Below, piece after piece: positions 32,810 to 41,754 of a DNA stretch of 44,196 nt. Each line of letters opens with the position of its first letter. Position 1 is the stretch's first letter. Both the position numbers and the translations under genes were made by a program. The notes under the pieces are model-generated. The model was given only the letters and a program-made list of their open reading frames with translations, was not told where the DNA came from and searched no databases. Origin of the DNA: Leptospirillum sp037442005 (GTDB taxonomy: Bacteria > Nitrospirota > Leptospirillia > Leptospirillales > Leptospirillaceae); assembly GCA_037442005.1 (NCBI GenBank), contig JBBIRA010000011.1:1-44196 (forward strand), given 5' to 3'.

Positions 32810-32810
32810 C

Positions 32811-33791
32811 TTATCTTTTTCCTTTTATTTTACCACCTGAAGCCAAAAGCTTTTCGATTTGCTCGACAAATAAGACCGGGTCGAATTTCACGAGGTACTG
32901 ATCCGCACCGGCTTCCATTCCTTTCCGAACATTTTCAGTTCCCGACATCGACGAGTGAACCAGCACCGTCAAACCATTCAGATCAGGATTCGCCCGGACC
33001 TCTTTCGTCAATGTATAACCATCCATCACCGGCATCTCAACATCCGTAATGAGAAGAGAAACCCGGTTAGCAATATTTCTATCGGGATCTGCTGCAACCT
33101 CTTTTTTCAGAATATCCAGCGCTTCTTTTCCGTTTTTTGCGTCCAGTACGTTAAAACCTCTTTTCTTGAGCGCCTTGACGACCATACCCAAGGCAACAGG
33201 ACTGTCATCAGCTGCGACAATCGACCGCGAGTCCACCCCCTTCATTTGGGGCATCTGCTCAAGATACTCTTCCTGACGGCCAAAGATCCCCATTTCCTCA
33301 ACAATAGACTCAAAGTCCAAAATCAGAAGAACCTCTTCCTCAGACAGCTTGACCGTTCCCGTTACCTTACTTTCCTTGGTACGACCAGAACGGGCCATCG
33401 TGATCGGAACGATATCCTTCCAGGAAATACGGCGAATCTGAGCCGCCTTGTGGACGATAAAGCCGAGTCTGACAGCGCTGAATTCAGTCACAATAATCTG
33501 CTTCTGCATCTGCTGGATGACCGCTGGCTCCTTGATCCTCATCCATTTTGCAAGATTGATCACCGGGATAACTTGTCCTCTCAGGTTAATAATCCCTTCC
33601 TGAAATTCATTCCCGTCAGGAACAGGGGTTATAAAACCGGGAACCTGAATAATCTCGATCACCTTTGAGACGTTGACCCCATATATTCCTTCCCGCTGAG
33701 ACCCATCCGGATCTTCCTGGAACATACGGAAATCCACCAGCTCCATCTGGTTCGTTCCCACCTGAAGTATAAGGTTGTCAATCTGGCTCAA
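32811..33791 (-). CDS. cheV: CheV-like chemotaxis coupling protein (CheW + receiver)
   Basis: CheV links chemoreceptors to CheA and is itself phosphorylated. The CheW domain spans about 20-170 (GIYGVNVSKVIEIIQVPGF, GIINLRGQVIPVINLAKWM). The receiver domain is at about 190-320 with acidic pair Asp195/Asp196, phosphoacceptor Asp250 in LLITDVEMPVMDG, the Ser in VLVHSSMSG and Lys302 in YLVKFDP. The TTG at 33791 has AAGGAG six bases upstream; a longer reading to 33845 lacks one. It is the first gene of a three-gene operon with the DUF4337 and lipoprotein genes; no cheA or receptor gene is in the window. Confidence 0.93.
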   Translation of the reverse strand: MSQIDNLILQVGTNQMELVDFRMFQEDPDGSQREGIYGVNVSKVIEIIQVPGFITPVPDGNEFQEGIINLRGQVIPVINLAKWMRIKEPAVIQQMQKQIIVTEFSAVRLGFIVHKAAQIRRISWKDIVPITMARSGRTKESKVTGTVKLSEEEVLLILDFESIVEEMGIFGRQEEYLEQMPQMKGVDSRSIVAADDSPVALGMVVKALKKRGFNVLDAKNGKEALDILKKEVAADPDRNIANRVSLLITDVEMPVMDGYTLTKEVRANPDLNGLTVLVHSSMSGTENVRKGMEAGADQYLVKFDPVLFVEQIEKLLASGGKIKGKR

Positions 33792-34244
33792 TGAAGGCTC
33801 CTTCTCTGAAATCAAGAAAGGTGAGGTGCAGGAGACGGGTTCCACAAGGGATACCGGACCCAGTTACAGAAGAGCTCCCCATACAAATGGAAGTTCTGAG
33901 CATAAACGAACGGCCCGTCTTCCTCTTACAGGAATCCGTAAAAGAATCATTTTCAACTGATTCTTAGATCCATTTTTCGAGATTTTATCCCCAAAGAATG
34001 GCATCTCGGTTATTGTATCGAGATTCTGCTGGATTTCAAAGGAGTTTATTCCCTGTCTGGAAATAAAGAGTTTCAGAATGGCACCAGTTCATGATCGGGA
34101 TTGGTCACACTTTGTTCGGAAAAAATGAGTTGGGCAGAGTCAACCAAGCCTCTCCGGGACCTCTTTCGATGATTACCGTACCATTGGTTGATGGTTCTGT
34201 ATATTAAATAACAAAAGTGCCTCGGATCTGAAAGAACTCCCGGA
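33792..34244. other. Intergenic region upstream of cheV
   Basis: No gene is supported. It contains three copies of the six-base word CGAGAT/ATCTCG (33978-33983, 34003-34008, 34019-34024), so the middle copy can pair with either neighbour, giving two mutually exclusive hairpins. The region is somewhat AT-rich and probably holds the cheV promoter, which I could not identify with confidence. Confidence 0.35.
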
Positions 34245-34535
34245 TTGAACACCGCATACAGATCCGCTCCGTTTCGGTCACCATCTGACCGAGTCCTGGA
34301 AGCTCATTTCAGAGACAAGACCTTCGGCTTTTCTGGAAACGTTAAAGCCTCTTTCCATCTTCATGGACCCGGAAACCATCCGTTTGACAACATCTTGCAA
34401 TTGGCAAGGCGCAATGGATTATCCTCTTACGACGCCTCCTATCTTGAACTCGCGCTCCGAAAAAATCTCCCGTTGGCCACACTTGATGAGGAATGAAGAA
34501 AAGCCATCGGATCATCGGGGTATCAGGTGTTCTGA
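34245..34535 (+). pseudogene. Decayed VapC-type PIN-domain toxin fragment
   Basis: The last third matches the C-terminal end of VapC PIN ribonucleases: ILQLARRNGLSSYDASYLELALRKNLPLATLDEE, which contains the conserved YDA and the ATLD acidic site. An in-frame TGA at 34494-34496 interrupts it, and the same frame continues with RKAIGSSGYQVF, the usual VapC ending. The first half of the reading frame is unlike VapC and no antitoxin gene is seen. It is therefore a nonsense-interrupted, N-terminally eroded remnant. Confidence 0.7.
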
Positions 34536-34771
34536 AAAATCCTGGCTCCTCCGGAAATCAGGCCGGGGAGAGACTCAACCCCACAATGGAAGGTGATCGA
34601 GATCTTGAATCGCTCTTTGTTCCTGAATCCGTAAGCCCGTTTCTTGATCGTCTCAATCGATGCAATCGAAGCGTTACCCCGAAGATCTTTGGCTGCTCCA
34701 GAAATCGGTTCAGAGCCATTTCCGGAAATATCCGGGGGCAAGCCTGTCAGGGGACATTGGATGCTGACCAT
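34523..34771 (-). pseudogene. C-terminal remnant of an ISL3-like transposase
   Basis: Residues about 34-70 of this frame (IETIKKRAYGFRNKERFKIS followed by ITFHCG) resemble the last part of ISL3-family DDE transposases, where a KIQ.IKRRAYGFRN...F block precedes the C-terminus. The rest of the transposase is absent and no terminal repeats are visible. It overlaps the tail of the vapC remnant, marking this stretch as a graveyard of mobile DNA. Confidence 0.55.
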
Positions 34772-34914
34772 CCATCGTGATCACCAATCCATCTTTCTCA
34801 TGTTTAAAAATTGTTTATACTAAATGATTTCCCCTTTCGGGACAGAAAAGATCCCTGTTCCCATGAACAGTTCAACACACAGACAAACAATCGCTCACTT
34901 AAACAGGACGCTGT

Positions 34915-35256
34915 TCAGGAAACATCACCACGAAAAGACCGGACCCCACCTTGAACCATCAACCCGGTCAAGTGGCTCGCCTGAAGCATCTGTCGATAGA
35001 ACGACCGAATTTTCAGGAAATTGGCAATTCCCGTTCCCGCTATGCCAAAAGCCATCAGAACAATGAATCCCCCCAGAAATTCATAGCGGTCATGCTGGGT
35101 TTTTGAAAAGAAACGAACGACCATCAGCCCCAGCACCAATGTATTCACAGCGGCCGAGGTATACAGAATACCGTTGCGCTCTGCATTTAAAAGGAGACCG
35201 TCAAGCGCAATCATATTCTGTATATCTTTTTCCGATACTTTCTGATTGTTCTCCAT
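34915..35256 (-). CDS. DUF202-like small membrane protein
   Basis: The 113-residue protein begins with a polar helix and then LLLNAERNGILYTSAAVNTLVLGLMVVRFF, like the LA.ERTFLAW...ALGL.V.RF pattern of DUF202/YidH proteins, followed by a second membrane helix (LGGFIVLMAFGIAGTGIANFL) and a basic cytoplasmic tail. The ATG at 35256 has AAGGATGAGG upstream; the longer upstream frame is not supported. Function unknown. Last gene of a four-gene minus-strand envelope cluster. Confidence 0.6.
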   Translation of the reverse strand: MENNQKVSEKDIQNMIALDGLLLNAERNGILYTSAAVNTLVLGLMVVRFFSKTQHDRYEFLGGFIVLMAFGIAGTGIANFLKIRSFYRQMLQASHLTGLMVQGGVRSFRGDVS

Positions 35257-35371
35257 CAAACACCCCTCATCCTTTCGGAATCGCACGTTGAAAACAGTGC
35301 GAACCCCGATCCATCTTTTCATGAAACAGCCAATGATAGGCTCAGAATCCAGAGACTCCCCAAAAGAGCAA

Positions 35372-35400
35372 CGGGGAGGAGTCCCTTCAGACACTCCCCG
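35372..35400. terminator. Stem-loop after the TRL-like lipoprotein gene
   Basis: CGGGGAG and CTCCCCG form a 7-bp stem with a 15-base loop; on the minus strand it is followed by GTTGCTCTTTTGG. A weak terminator candidate between two minus-strand genes. Confidence 0.35.
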
Positions 35401-35422
35401 CAGACAGAGACTCCCGGGACAG

Positions 35423-35866
35423 CTAGTCAGCACCGGGTCGACTGGTACTTTGTTTCTTCCCTTCGGGAGAATGGTCAAAGCGGATCGGAATGCCTTTGAT
35501 CGTCGTGCAGGTGAGCGTGTAGATATCGTACAAGGGGAAAAATCCGTACAGCGATGTCTGCGTAACGGCATGAACCAGACCATCAGCCTTCAACTCGGGG
35601 TGGGACTTGAGCGCATTGCCCAACGCTGTTTCGATATCGGAGTCACCCCAGGGAATGATCCCCAGAATGAAGTGACGGCAAGCTGTTCCTGTAATTTCCG
35701 TTCCCACCCGATGGAACGTGTGAGAATCGTGGGGCGAAAGATCCGTTTCGGTTTCACTGTTGGTGATCAACCCCAAGTTTCCGGTGGAGGTGCAACCGGA
35801 AAAAAGAGCCATCACAACAACCATCGCACCCCATAATGTCAGACTTCCTGTTCGCTTTCTCATCAT
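35423..35866 (-). CDS. TRL-like lipoprotein
   Basis: A signal sequence with lipobox LFSGC (Cys at about 25) indicates an outer- or inner-membrane lipoprotein. The mature part has FILGIIPWGDSDIETALGNAL and SLYGFFPLYDIYTLTCTTIKGIPIRF, reminiscent of the TRL-like family (GLI.WGD.SI..A....I...  ending in a hydrophobic strand), which has no known function. The start has AGGAAAGG upstream. It follows another lipoprotein gene by 30 bases. Confidence 0.65.
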   Translation of the reverse strand: MMRKRTGSLTLWGAMVVVMALFSGCTSTGNLGLITNSETETDLSPHDSHTFHRVGTEITGTACRHFILGIIPWGDSDIETALGNALKSHPELKADGLVHAVTQTSLYGFFPLYDIYTLTCTTIKGIPIRFDHSPEGKKQSTSRPGAD

Positions 35867-35896
35867 CTCATCCTTTCCTTTCTGTTTTCGGTCCCG

Positions 35897-36235
35897 TTAC
35901 CGGTGACCGCCTGCTTTCCCCTTTTCCTTGACCGATCCGTGATTGGCCGAAATATTCGCGGTAGGACCAGACGTGTCATGCTGAATGGCAGAAAAATTCG
36001 GGACGGAGGCTTTGGGAGCGGCATGATAGGCCGACGGTCCATAATAGGTCGAACCATTTTCAGCCCCCGCCGTATGGTAGGCATAAGGGGAATAATACCC
36101 ATCACCGTAACCGGAGGGGCCGACGGCCCCTCCACCGGTGGTACACCCCCCAAGGAGGAGAATTCCCACAAGGGAGGGGAAAAACGCTCGTTTCCAGCTA
36201 AGAGGAGCATCTGGATCCGTCCTCATTCGATTCAT
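35897..36235 (-). CDS. Lipoprotein with Gly/Tyr-rich mature part
   Basis: A signal sequence ends in lipobox LLLGGC (Cys about 31). The mature 80 residues are low complexity, with repeated Gly-Tyr and AYH motifs (YGDGYYSPYAYHTAG, YYGPSAYHAAP) and a basic His-containing end. No enzyme motif. The ATG at 36235 has AAGGAT five bases upstream, and an overlapping shifted frame at 35863-36210 is discarded because it lacks both. Likely a surface or envelope component. Confidence 0.6.
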   Translation of the reverse strand: MNRMRTDPDAPLSWKRAFFPSLVGILLLGGCTTGGGAVGPSGYGDGYYSPYAYHTAGAENGSTYYGPSAYHAAPKASVPNFSAIQHDTSGPTANISANHGSVKEKGKAGGHR

Positions 36236-36556
36236 CGATGATCCTTAAAAGGGCCCGCCCGGGCACCAAAAGAGAAGACCGACCCCCTTCCCTGCAAAGC
36301 CGCTCAAGACCGCAAGAGACGCATGCGTTCAAAGAGGGGGGGGTATTTTTTTCTAAAAAACGGATCTTTTCTGAATACTGAGATCAAAATCCTTCCTGGG
36401 GTTTTAATCACAAGATTCTGGCTCTTCTGTTCCTTGCCTCCTTTCCTCGCTCCGGAAGTATGCCCGCATTCTTCAGCAAACCGGAACACCTGATGGCCGT
36501 CAAGCGGGAACCGGGGAAGACGCTCCGGATGCGACCTGACTAGAAAAACACACCCG
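36236..36556. other. Intergenic region upstream of the lipoprotein genes
   Basis: No gene is supported; a 61-codon minus-strand frame at 36304-36489 lacks a ribosome binding site and domain. The region contains runs of eight G and seven T near 36340-36353 and probably the promoter for the lipoprotein genes, which I could not pin down. Confidence 0.3.
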
Positions 36557-36581
36557 AAAAAAAAGCCGAGGCAGCCCCGAC
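36557..36581 (-). terminator. Intrinsic terminator of the Spy-like gene
   Basis: On the minus strand GTCGGGG-CTG-CCTCGGC (7 bp with two G-U pairs) is directly followed by eight T residues, 25 bases after the stop of the Spy/CpxP-like gene. Confidence 0.8.
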
Positions 36582-36605
36582 AAACACGTCAGCCCCCCGG
36601 GTCTA

Positions 36606-37109
36606 TCAGGAATGGCTCATCATGGCCTGATGCATCATCATTTCATGGTGCATCACTATCATCTGCCGCATGAGTTTTTTCGCTTTTTCAAACTGCTCCG
36701 GAGTCAGCGTCTTTCCAGCTTCCGAGAGCATCCGAACACAGCCATCCATGATCTTCTTCTTGTGAGAGAGAATCTGCTCATTATTCTCCCGGGCTTTGGC
36801 CGTATCAAATCCCCGATGCATCATCAGCATCATGTTTTGAAGTTTCAGCACCTTGATGCGGGCCCGTTCCATGATCATGATCTTGAAAAAGTCCATCTTG
36901 ATCCGGGACAGTTTGACCACCTGTTCATGATTGAGACCCAAGTCGTCCTGATGCAACAGGAGAAATCCGACCGGACCACCATGCATCATCATGTGATGAC
37001 GGGGACCCTCTCCGGCATGGGCCAACACCGGCGATGCCAAGAAGAGAATAACCAGGAACCCCGTCAGCACATGGGCAAAACGGCTTGTCATTTTTGGGAA
37101 TTTTTCCAT
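36606..37109 (-). CDS. Periplasmic Spy/CpxP-like protein, Met/His-rich
   Basis: A signal peptide ends at about residue 32 (FLASPVLAHA). The mature protein is all-helical with LTPEQFEKAKKLMRQM near the C-terminus, the LTxxQ motif of Spy/CpxP/ZraP chaperones, plus an earlier equivalent region around LGLNHEQVVKLSRIKMDFF. Met and His are strongly over-represented at both ends (HHMMMHGG, MHHEMMMHQAMMSH), suggesting copper or other soft-metal binding. The family acts as periplasmic holdase or metal sensor partner. The ATG has AAGGAG seven bases upstream, and an intrinsic terminator follows. Confidence 0.85.
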   Translation of the reverse strand: MEKFPKMTSRFAHVLTGFLVILFLASPVLAHAGEGPRHHMMMHGGPVGFLLLHQDDLGLNHEQVVKLSRIKMDFFKIMIMERARIKVLKLQNMMLMMHRGFDTAKARENNEQILSHKKKIMDGCVRMLSEAGKTLTPEQFEKAKKLMRQMIVMHHEMMMHQAMMSHS

Positions 37110-37577
37110 GATGACTCCTTTCTTTTGAGAACCAAACGGCGGTTACGCGCAATAACACGATGCGATCGTTCCCTGAAACGATGGGGTTGACGCTTGGGGT
37201 GGTCAGGGAGATGACGGGATGGGGAGATTGGGACAACCGGATGAGCCCCAATGGGCGGACACGGTCCGTTTCTGAACCTATACCCATTTTTTCTGAAAGG
37301 CAACCCCCCCCCTCAGCAATTCAAAAATTGAGGAACAGATATGCTGCAGGCCCTCCGGGGGGATCCGTGAAGAATTCTTTGGGGATCCCGAAAGAGGAAG
37401 GGGCGGCCATCAAGGGACCGGAATGAGGTTCGGATACTGTCAGTCATACAGATTTTCTTCCTATTTTCAAAAATGGCACGAGGAATTCCGTAAAGAGGAG
37501 GAAAGAGGGACAGCGGGAGGGTTGTTCCGATCTGTGCGTGGTGGAGACAGGAAGAATGCAGGGAAGGGGGAGGACGC
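37110..37577. other. Intergenic region between the Spy-like gene and transposase remnant
   Basis: No gene is supported. The Spy-like promoter is expected here; a candidate with TTGCCT and TATAGG has a short 15-base spacer (37280-37306) and is weak. From about 37430 the sequence may be the end of the decayed insertion element, but I found no convincing terminal inverted repeat. Confidence 0.3.
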
Positions 37578-38890
37578 TCAGCTGGTATCGACCAGGAGCT
37601 TGGCGAACATGACGGAGATGATATGGTCCCAGTTCTCGAAGAGCGCCCATTCGAGGAAAGTCGCAAACCGCTGAAAGAAGGCGACCGGGAGCCGTAGCGG
37701 AAGCGGAGGGTCCGGTAGCGGTCATCAAGGAACTCGAAGGCCGTGTGCACGAGAAAGGCCAGGATGTTCATCAAGACCAATTGGAGAGGTGGCGCTTTCC
37801 GTGGCCGAAATTGTACTCGAGGCGATAGCCCCCGACCTTCAAGGTCTGAATGTGCAGGTTCTCGATTTTCCATCGGGCCCGGCCCGCACTGGCAAGAGCT
37901 TCGAGCGTGTCGAAGGTGATGGGATGATCGGTGATCCAGGAGTTCCTGTAGAGGACCTTGCCTGTTTCTTCATCGGTGACGATCAGTTCGAACCAGTTCG
38001 CCAGAAGCGCATCGTCCGCGTCCCGGAGCGGAAAATCGGCCATGAAGCGGAAGGACCAGCGCTCTCGGACGACCTTGGGGATCCGCTTGCTCTTGGGCTT
38101 GCCCTGGCTCCTGGCGAGGAGGACGCTGTGGGTTCCGATCTGCCCGGAGCGGGTAAATTGGTCGTCCCATCCGGTGAGGGTTGGATGGGACGCGGGTTTA
38201 CAGGTGAAGAGGAAATGGAGTCCGGTCGCCTTCACCTTCTCGCAGAAGGGCTGATGGGCATAGAGGTCGTCCCCCGGAAGGGTGAGCCCCCCAGCCATCG
38301 ATCCAGCGGGAGGCGGCCCGGATCTCGCAATCCTGCTTTTCCCGCCCGTCCTCCCGGACGACGAACTCCGGGGGAAGCGGCACGACCCGGGGTTCTCCAG
38401 GGGCCACCAGTGCCGGCGTAACCGCGATGTGACGATGCAGAACGCTCCCGTCCGAACGATGGGTCACCTGGCAGGAGGGACAGTGGATCCCGCTGTCCGA
38501 GGAGAAGGTGTCGGTCCCGTCCAGGGCGACCAGGACAGTTCCGTTCAAGACCCGGTAATCCGACAGGCATCCCTCGGCCCAAAGAGTGTCTCCGATCTCC
38601 TGGATCAGCGGGGCCATCTCCTTCGCCTCGACCGGATCCAGGATGTTCCGGATCTGGACGTCCGTCGGGACATCCTGCACGCCGAAAAGGGACTGGATAT
38701 TGTTCCGGCCGGTCGTCAGAGCAGGAGTCCTCTGGAAAGCCAGAAAGGAGGGCGACTGAGTGAAGAACGCGGAAAAAGCCCCGCATGCCGCGTCGCGCAT
38801 CGAGTATATCGTATTGTTCCCGGGCTTGCGGCCATCCGGAAGGGTTCGGAATCCGGAGGACATCCATGTCGTCAGAATGCCAGAAAACAC
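37578..38890 (-). pseudogene. Frameshifted DDE transposase (IS4-like/ISNCY-type)
   Basis: The pieces of one transposase occur in order in different frames. The N-terminal part (38890 to about 38290) has YSMRDAACGAFSAFFTQSP, VPTDVQIRNILDP, VALDGTDTF (first Asp of DDE) and CPSCQVTHRSDG. The next part (to about 37775) has GDDLYAHQPFCEKV (second Asp) and ITFDTLEALASAGRARWKIEN (Glu). Then a third frame reads LMNILAFLVHTAFEFLDDRYRT and a fourth ends FLEWALFENWDHIISVMFAK. The first shift lies at a run of six C (38287-38292). At least three frame changes make this a dead element unless they are sequencing errors. Confidence 0.8.
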
Positions 38891-39108
38891 AGAGTGTGTT
38901 CCGTGTTTTTTTATCGCAGGCTTAAGTTGTTGTTGTAAAATCAGATTTCAAATTTTGAGTTTCTGGAAGAGACTAGACCTTGAAAAGGGTACGCCGATTC
39001 GCTACAGTTTTGAAAGAGAAACCCTCCGAATAATTTGGATATTCTCCCTGATCCACTCTGTCTGAGGGAGGCTACCACAGGAAAAAAGCGGCAAGCTCGG
39101 AAAAAAAC

Positions 39109-41751
39109 ATGCCCCACACAATCAGACTGACTCCCCGCGGACACATCCAGTTTGCTGACGAGACGGAGGCGCCCCCTCTCCCGCCCGATCTTGATCATAG
39201 GCTCGAAGAGGCCTTTGCCCGGGGAAGCGGGCATGGACTCGTGGCTCTGGGGGCGCAAGAGGCGACGACGGCCCTTCCTCCGGTCCTGGCCTTCTGGCGG
39301 GACGTGGCCGGGCGATACGTGACGGCACTTACTGCGATCCCCGAAGGTTCCGAGATCGCCGTGGCCTCCCCCGGGGAAGAGATCCTCCAAACCGTTTGCA
39401 TCGACGCACCTCCCATGACGGGTGGGGAGTATCTCACCCCCGAGATCATAAAGACCCTCTGGTACGAGATCGAATCGGCCGTGCGGGAAGAGATCAGCGC
39501 CTCCGGTCAAACGCTTCCGTCCTATCTCAAGTCGAAGCATCCCGGCTGGAACCTCGTGGGACGCGTCCATTTCAATCTCGCCGAAAACCGCAAGGATCCG
39601 GAGTTCCCATTTGCCTTCCTGGCCACCTACACCTCCCGGCTGTCGGCCCACGGAAAGGCCCAGCACCTTCCCCTCTACCAGGCTCTGTCGGAGTTTTCCG
39701 GCGGCAAGAAGAACGCCCAGCTTCTCTCGCTTCTCCTTCCCGTCCAGAAGGCGGCGGAAAGTTGTCCGTGGCTTTCCGCAATGGTCGAAAGCGGGGAGAT
39801 CTACCATCCCGTCAAATGGCAGGCTCAGGAATCGGTACGCTTCCTTCGGGATGTCCCGCAGATCAAGGACGCCGGCATTGTCGTCCGCATGCCACGGACC
39901 TGGTCCTCCGAGCGGCCTCCCCGACCCCGGGTCTCCGCCACCATAGGCCAGAAAAACCCCTCGGTTCTCGGCATGAACGCCCTTCTCGACTTTCATGTGG
40001 AAGTGACGATCGAAGGAACGCCCCTGTCCGAGGAAGAGATCCGGGCCCTCCTTCACAGCCAGGAGAGTCTTCAATGGGTCCGGGGCCAGTGGGTCGAAGT
40101 GGACCATTCACGGCTCCAGACCTTGATCGCCCGTTTCGAGGGCATCGAAGAAAAGGTGGCGGGAGAAGGGCTGGCCTTCGGACAGGCGGTGCGCCTTCTC
40201 TCCGGAAGCCAGGTCGACGGCTCCCTCCCCCCGGATCCCGAATGGTCCGAGGTCATTGCCGGAAAATGGCTTTCCAACCTTCTCTCCGACCTCCTCTCCC
40301 CCGAGTCCCTGGCCCTGGCCGACCCCGGTCCGGCGCTCAAGGCCGTTCTCCGTCCCTACCAGATGGCCGGAGTCCGCTGGCTCAACCTCCTGGTGCGGAT
40401 GGGTCTGGGCGCCTGCCTGGCCGACGACATGGGGCTCGGAAAGACGATCCAGATCCTGGCCCTCCTTTTGACCCTCGAACGCCCGCGTCCAAGCCTTCTG
40501 GTGGCGCCGGCCTCGCTTCTTTCAAACTGGGAGTCTGAGGCCCGGCGCTTCGCCCCGGACCTCCGCCTTCTCGTGGCCCATCCTTCCTTCATACCGCCGG
40601 CGGATCTCAAGGGACTTTCCGCCGGGAAGCTCGCGGACATCGACATGGTGGTCACCAGCTACGGGACGCTCATGCGCCTCCCGAACCTCCTGGAGACCCC
40701 CTGGTATCTGGTCGTGGCCGATGAGGCGCAGGCCCTCAAGAATCCGGGGGCGAAGCAGACGAAGGCCGTAAAAACTCTTTCGGCCGATGCGCGGATCGCC
40801 CTTACCGGAACGCCCGTGGAAAACCGTCTCTCCGACCTCTGGTCCATCTTCGACTTTACCCATCCGGGCCTCCTTGGATCTCTTAAGGACTTTGCCGACT
40901 TCACGAAGGAGAGGACGCACTACGCTCCGCTCAGGACTCTTGTCAGACCCTACATTCTCCGGCGGCTCAAAAGCGACAGGTCCATCATCTCCGATCTTCC
41001 AGACAAGACGGAGATCATGGCATGGTGCTCCCTGAACCCTGCCCAGGCCGTCCTCTACAAAAAAGCGGTTGAAGAGCTCGAATCCGCACTCGAGGAGGCC
41101 CAGGGAATCGAACGCAAGGGGCTCGTGCTGGCCTTCCTGATGCGCTTCAAGCAAATCTGCAACCACCCTTCCCAGTGGCTGGGCAACGGATCCTGGAATC
41201 CCGGGGAGAGCGGCAAGTTTTCAAGGCTCGGTGAAATCGCGGAGACCGTGGCCGCGAAGCAGGAGAAGATGCTTGTCTTTACCCAGTTCAGGGAGATGAC
41301 CGCCCCCCTTGCGGCATTTTTGGGAACAGTCTTCGGCCGGGAGGGGCTGATTCTTCATGGGGGGACCCCGGTCGGCAAACGCCGAGAACTCGTCAGGCGT
41401 TTCCAAGAGGACGAGGATGTCCCCTTTTTCGTCCTCTCCCTCAAGGCCGGAGGGACCGGGCTCACCCTGACCGCAGCCTCCCATGTGGTCCACTTCGACC
41501 GCTGGTGGAACCCTGCGGTCGAAAATCAGGCGACCGACCGGGCCTGGCGCATCGGCCAGCACCGGAACGTTCTGGTGCACAAGTTCCTCTGTCGGGGCAC
41601 CGTCGAAGAACGTATCGACGACCTCATCCGCTCCAAGACAGAACTCGTTCGGGACCTTCTCGAAGGGGGAGCGGAAGTTAACCTGACCGAGCTCTCCAAC
41701 GACGAACTCCTCGACCTGGTCAGACTCGACATTCACGCGATCGGAGATTAA
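39109..41751 (+). CDS. SNF2-family DEAD/DEAQ-box ATPase
   Basis: This is a double-stranded-DNA translocase of the SNF2/SWI2 class. The first ~400 residues are a bacterial SNF2-associated N-terminal region without a known catalytic motif. The ATPase core has Walker A DDMGLGKTIQ at about 439-448, APASLLSNW, VVADEAQALKN (DEAQ instead of DEAH), LTGTPVENRLSDLWSI, and the C-terminal helicase half with LVFTQFREM, LSLKAGGTGLTL and DRAWRIGQHRNV. Length 880. The only sign of a ribosome binding site is GGA eight bases before the ATG. The SWIM gene starts three bases after its stop, so the two form one unit. Base composition is clearly more GC-rich than the core genes, consistent with transfer. Confidence 0.93.
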   Translation: MPHTIRLTPRGHIQFADETEAPPLPPDLDHRLEEAFARGSGHGLVALGAQEATTALPPVLAFWRDVAGRYVTALTAIPEGSEIAVASPGEEILQTVCIDAPPMTGGEYLTPEIIKTLWYEIESAVREEISASGQTLPSYLKSKHPGWNLVGRVHFNLAENRKDPEFPFAFLATYTSRLSAHGKAQHLPLYQALSEFSGGKKNAQLLSLLLPVQKAAESCPWLSAMVESGEIYHPVKWQAQESVRFLRDVPQIKDAGIVVRMPRTWSSERPPRPRVSATIGQKNPSVLGMNALLDFHVEVTIEGTPLSEEEIRALLHSQESLQWVRGQWVEVDHSRLQTLIARFEGIEEKVAGEGLAFGQAVRLLSGSQVDGSLPPDPEWSEVIAGKWLSNLLSDLLSPESLALADPGPALKAVLRPYQMAGVRWLNLLVRMGLGACLADDMGLGKTIQILALLLTLERPRPSLLVAPASLLSNWESEARRFAPDLRLLVAHPSFIPPADLKGLSAGKLADIDMVVTSYGTLMRLPNLLETPWYLVVADEAQALKNPGAKQTKAVKTLSADARIALTGTPVENRLSDLWSIFDFTHPGLLGSLKDFADFTKERTHYAPLRTLVRPYILRRLKSDRSIISDLPDKTEIMAWCSLNPAQAVLYKKAVEELESALEEAQGIERKGLVLAFLMRFKQICNHPSQWLGNGSWNPGESGKFSRLGEIAETVAAKQEKMLVFTQFREMTAPLAAFLGTVFGREGLILHGGTPVGKRRELVRRFQEDEDVPFFVLSLKAGGTGLTLTAASHVVHFDRWWNPAVENQATDRAWRIGQHRNVLVHKFLCRGTVEERIDDLIRSKTELVRDLLEGGAEVNLTELSNDELLDLVRLDIHAIGD

Positions 41752-41754
41752 CCC

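Noticed and set aside
34824..35066. 80-codon plus frame
   Set aside because: Antisense to the DUF202-like gene and without recognisable features.
35863..36210. 115-codon minus frame overlapping the Gly/Tyr-rich lipoprotein
   Set aside because: It lacks a ribosome binding site and signal peptide, whereas the overlapping frame has AAGGAT, a signal sequence and a lipobox.
36304..36489. 61-codon minus frame
   Set aside because: No ribosome binding site, no domain, basic random-like composition.
38941..40107. Long minus-strand reading frame opposite the SNF2 gene
   Set aside because: It is antisense to conserved SNF2 N-terminal coding sequence, has no domain or ribosome binding site, and long shadow frames are expected in GC-rich genes.
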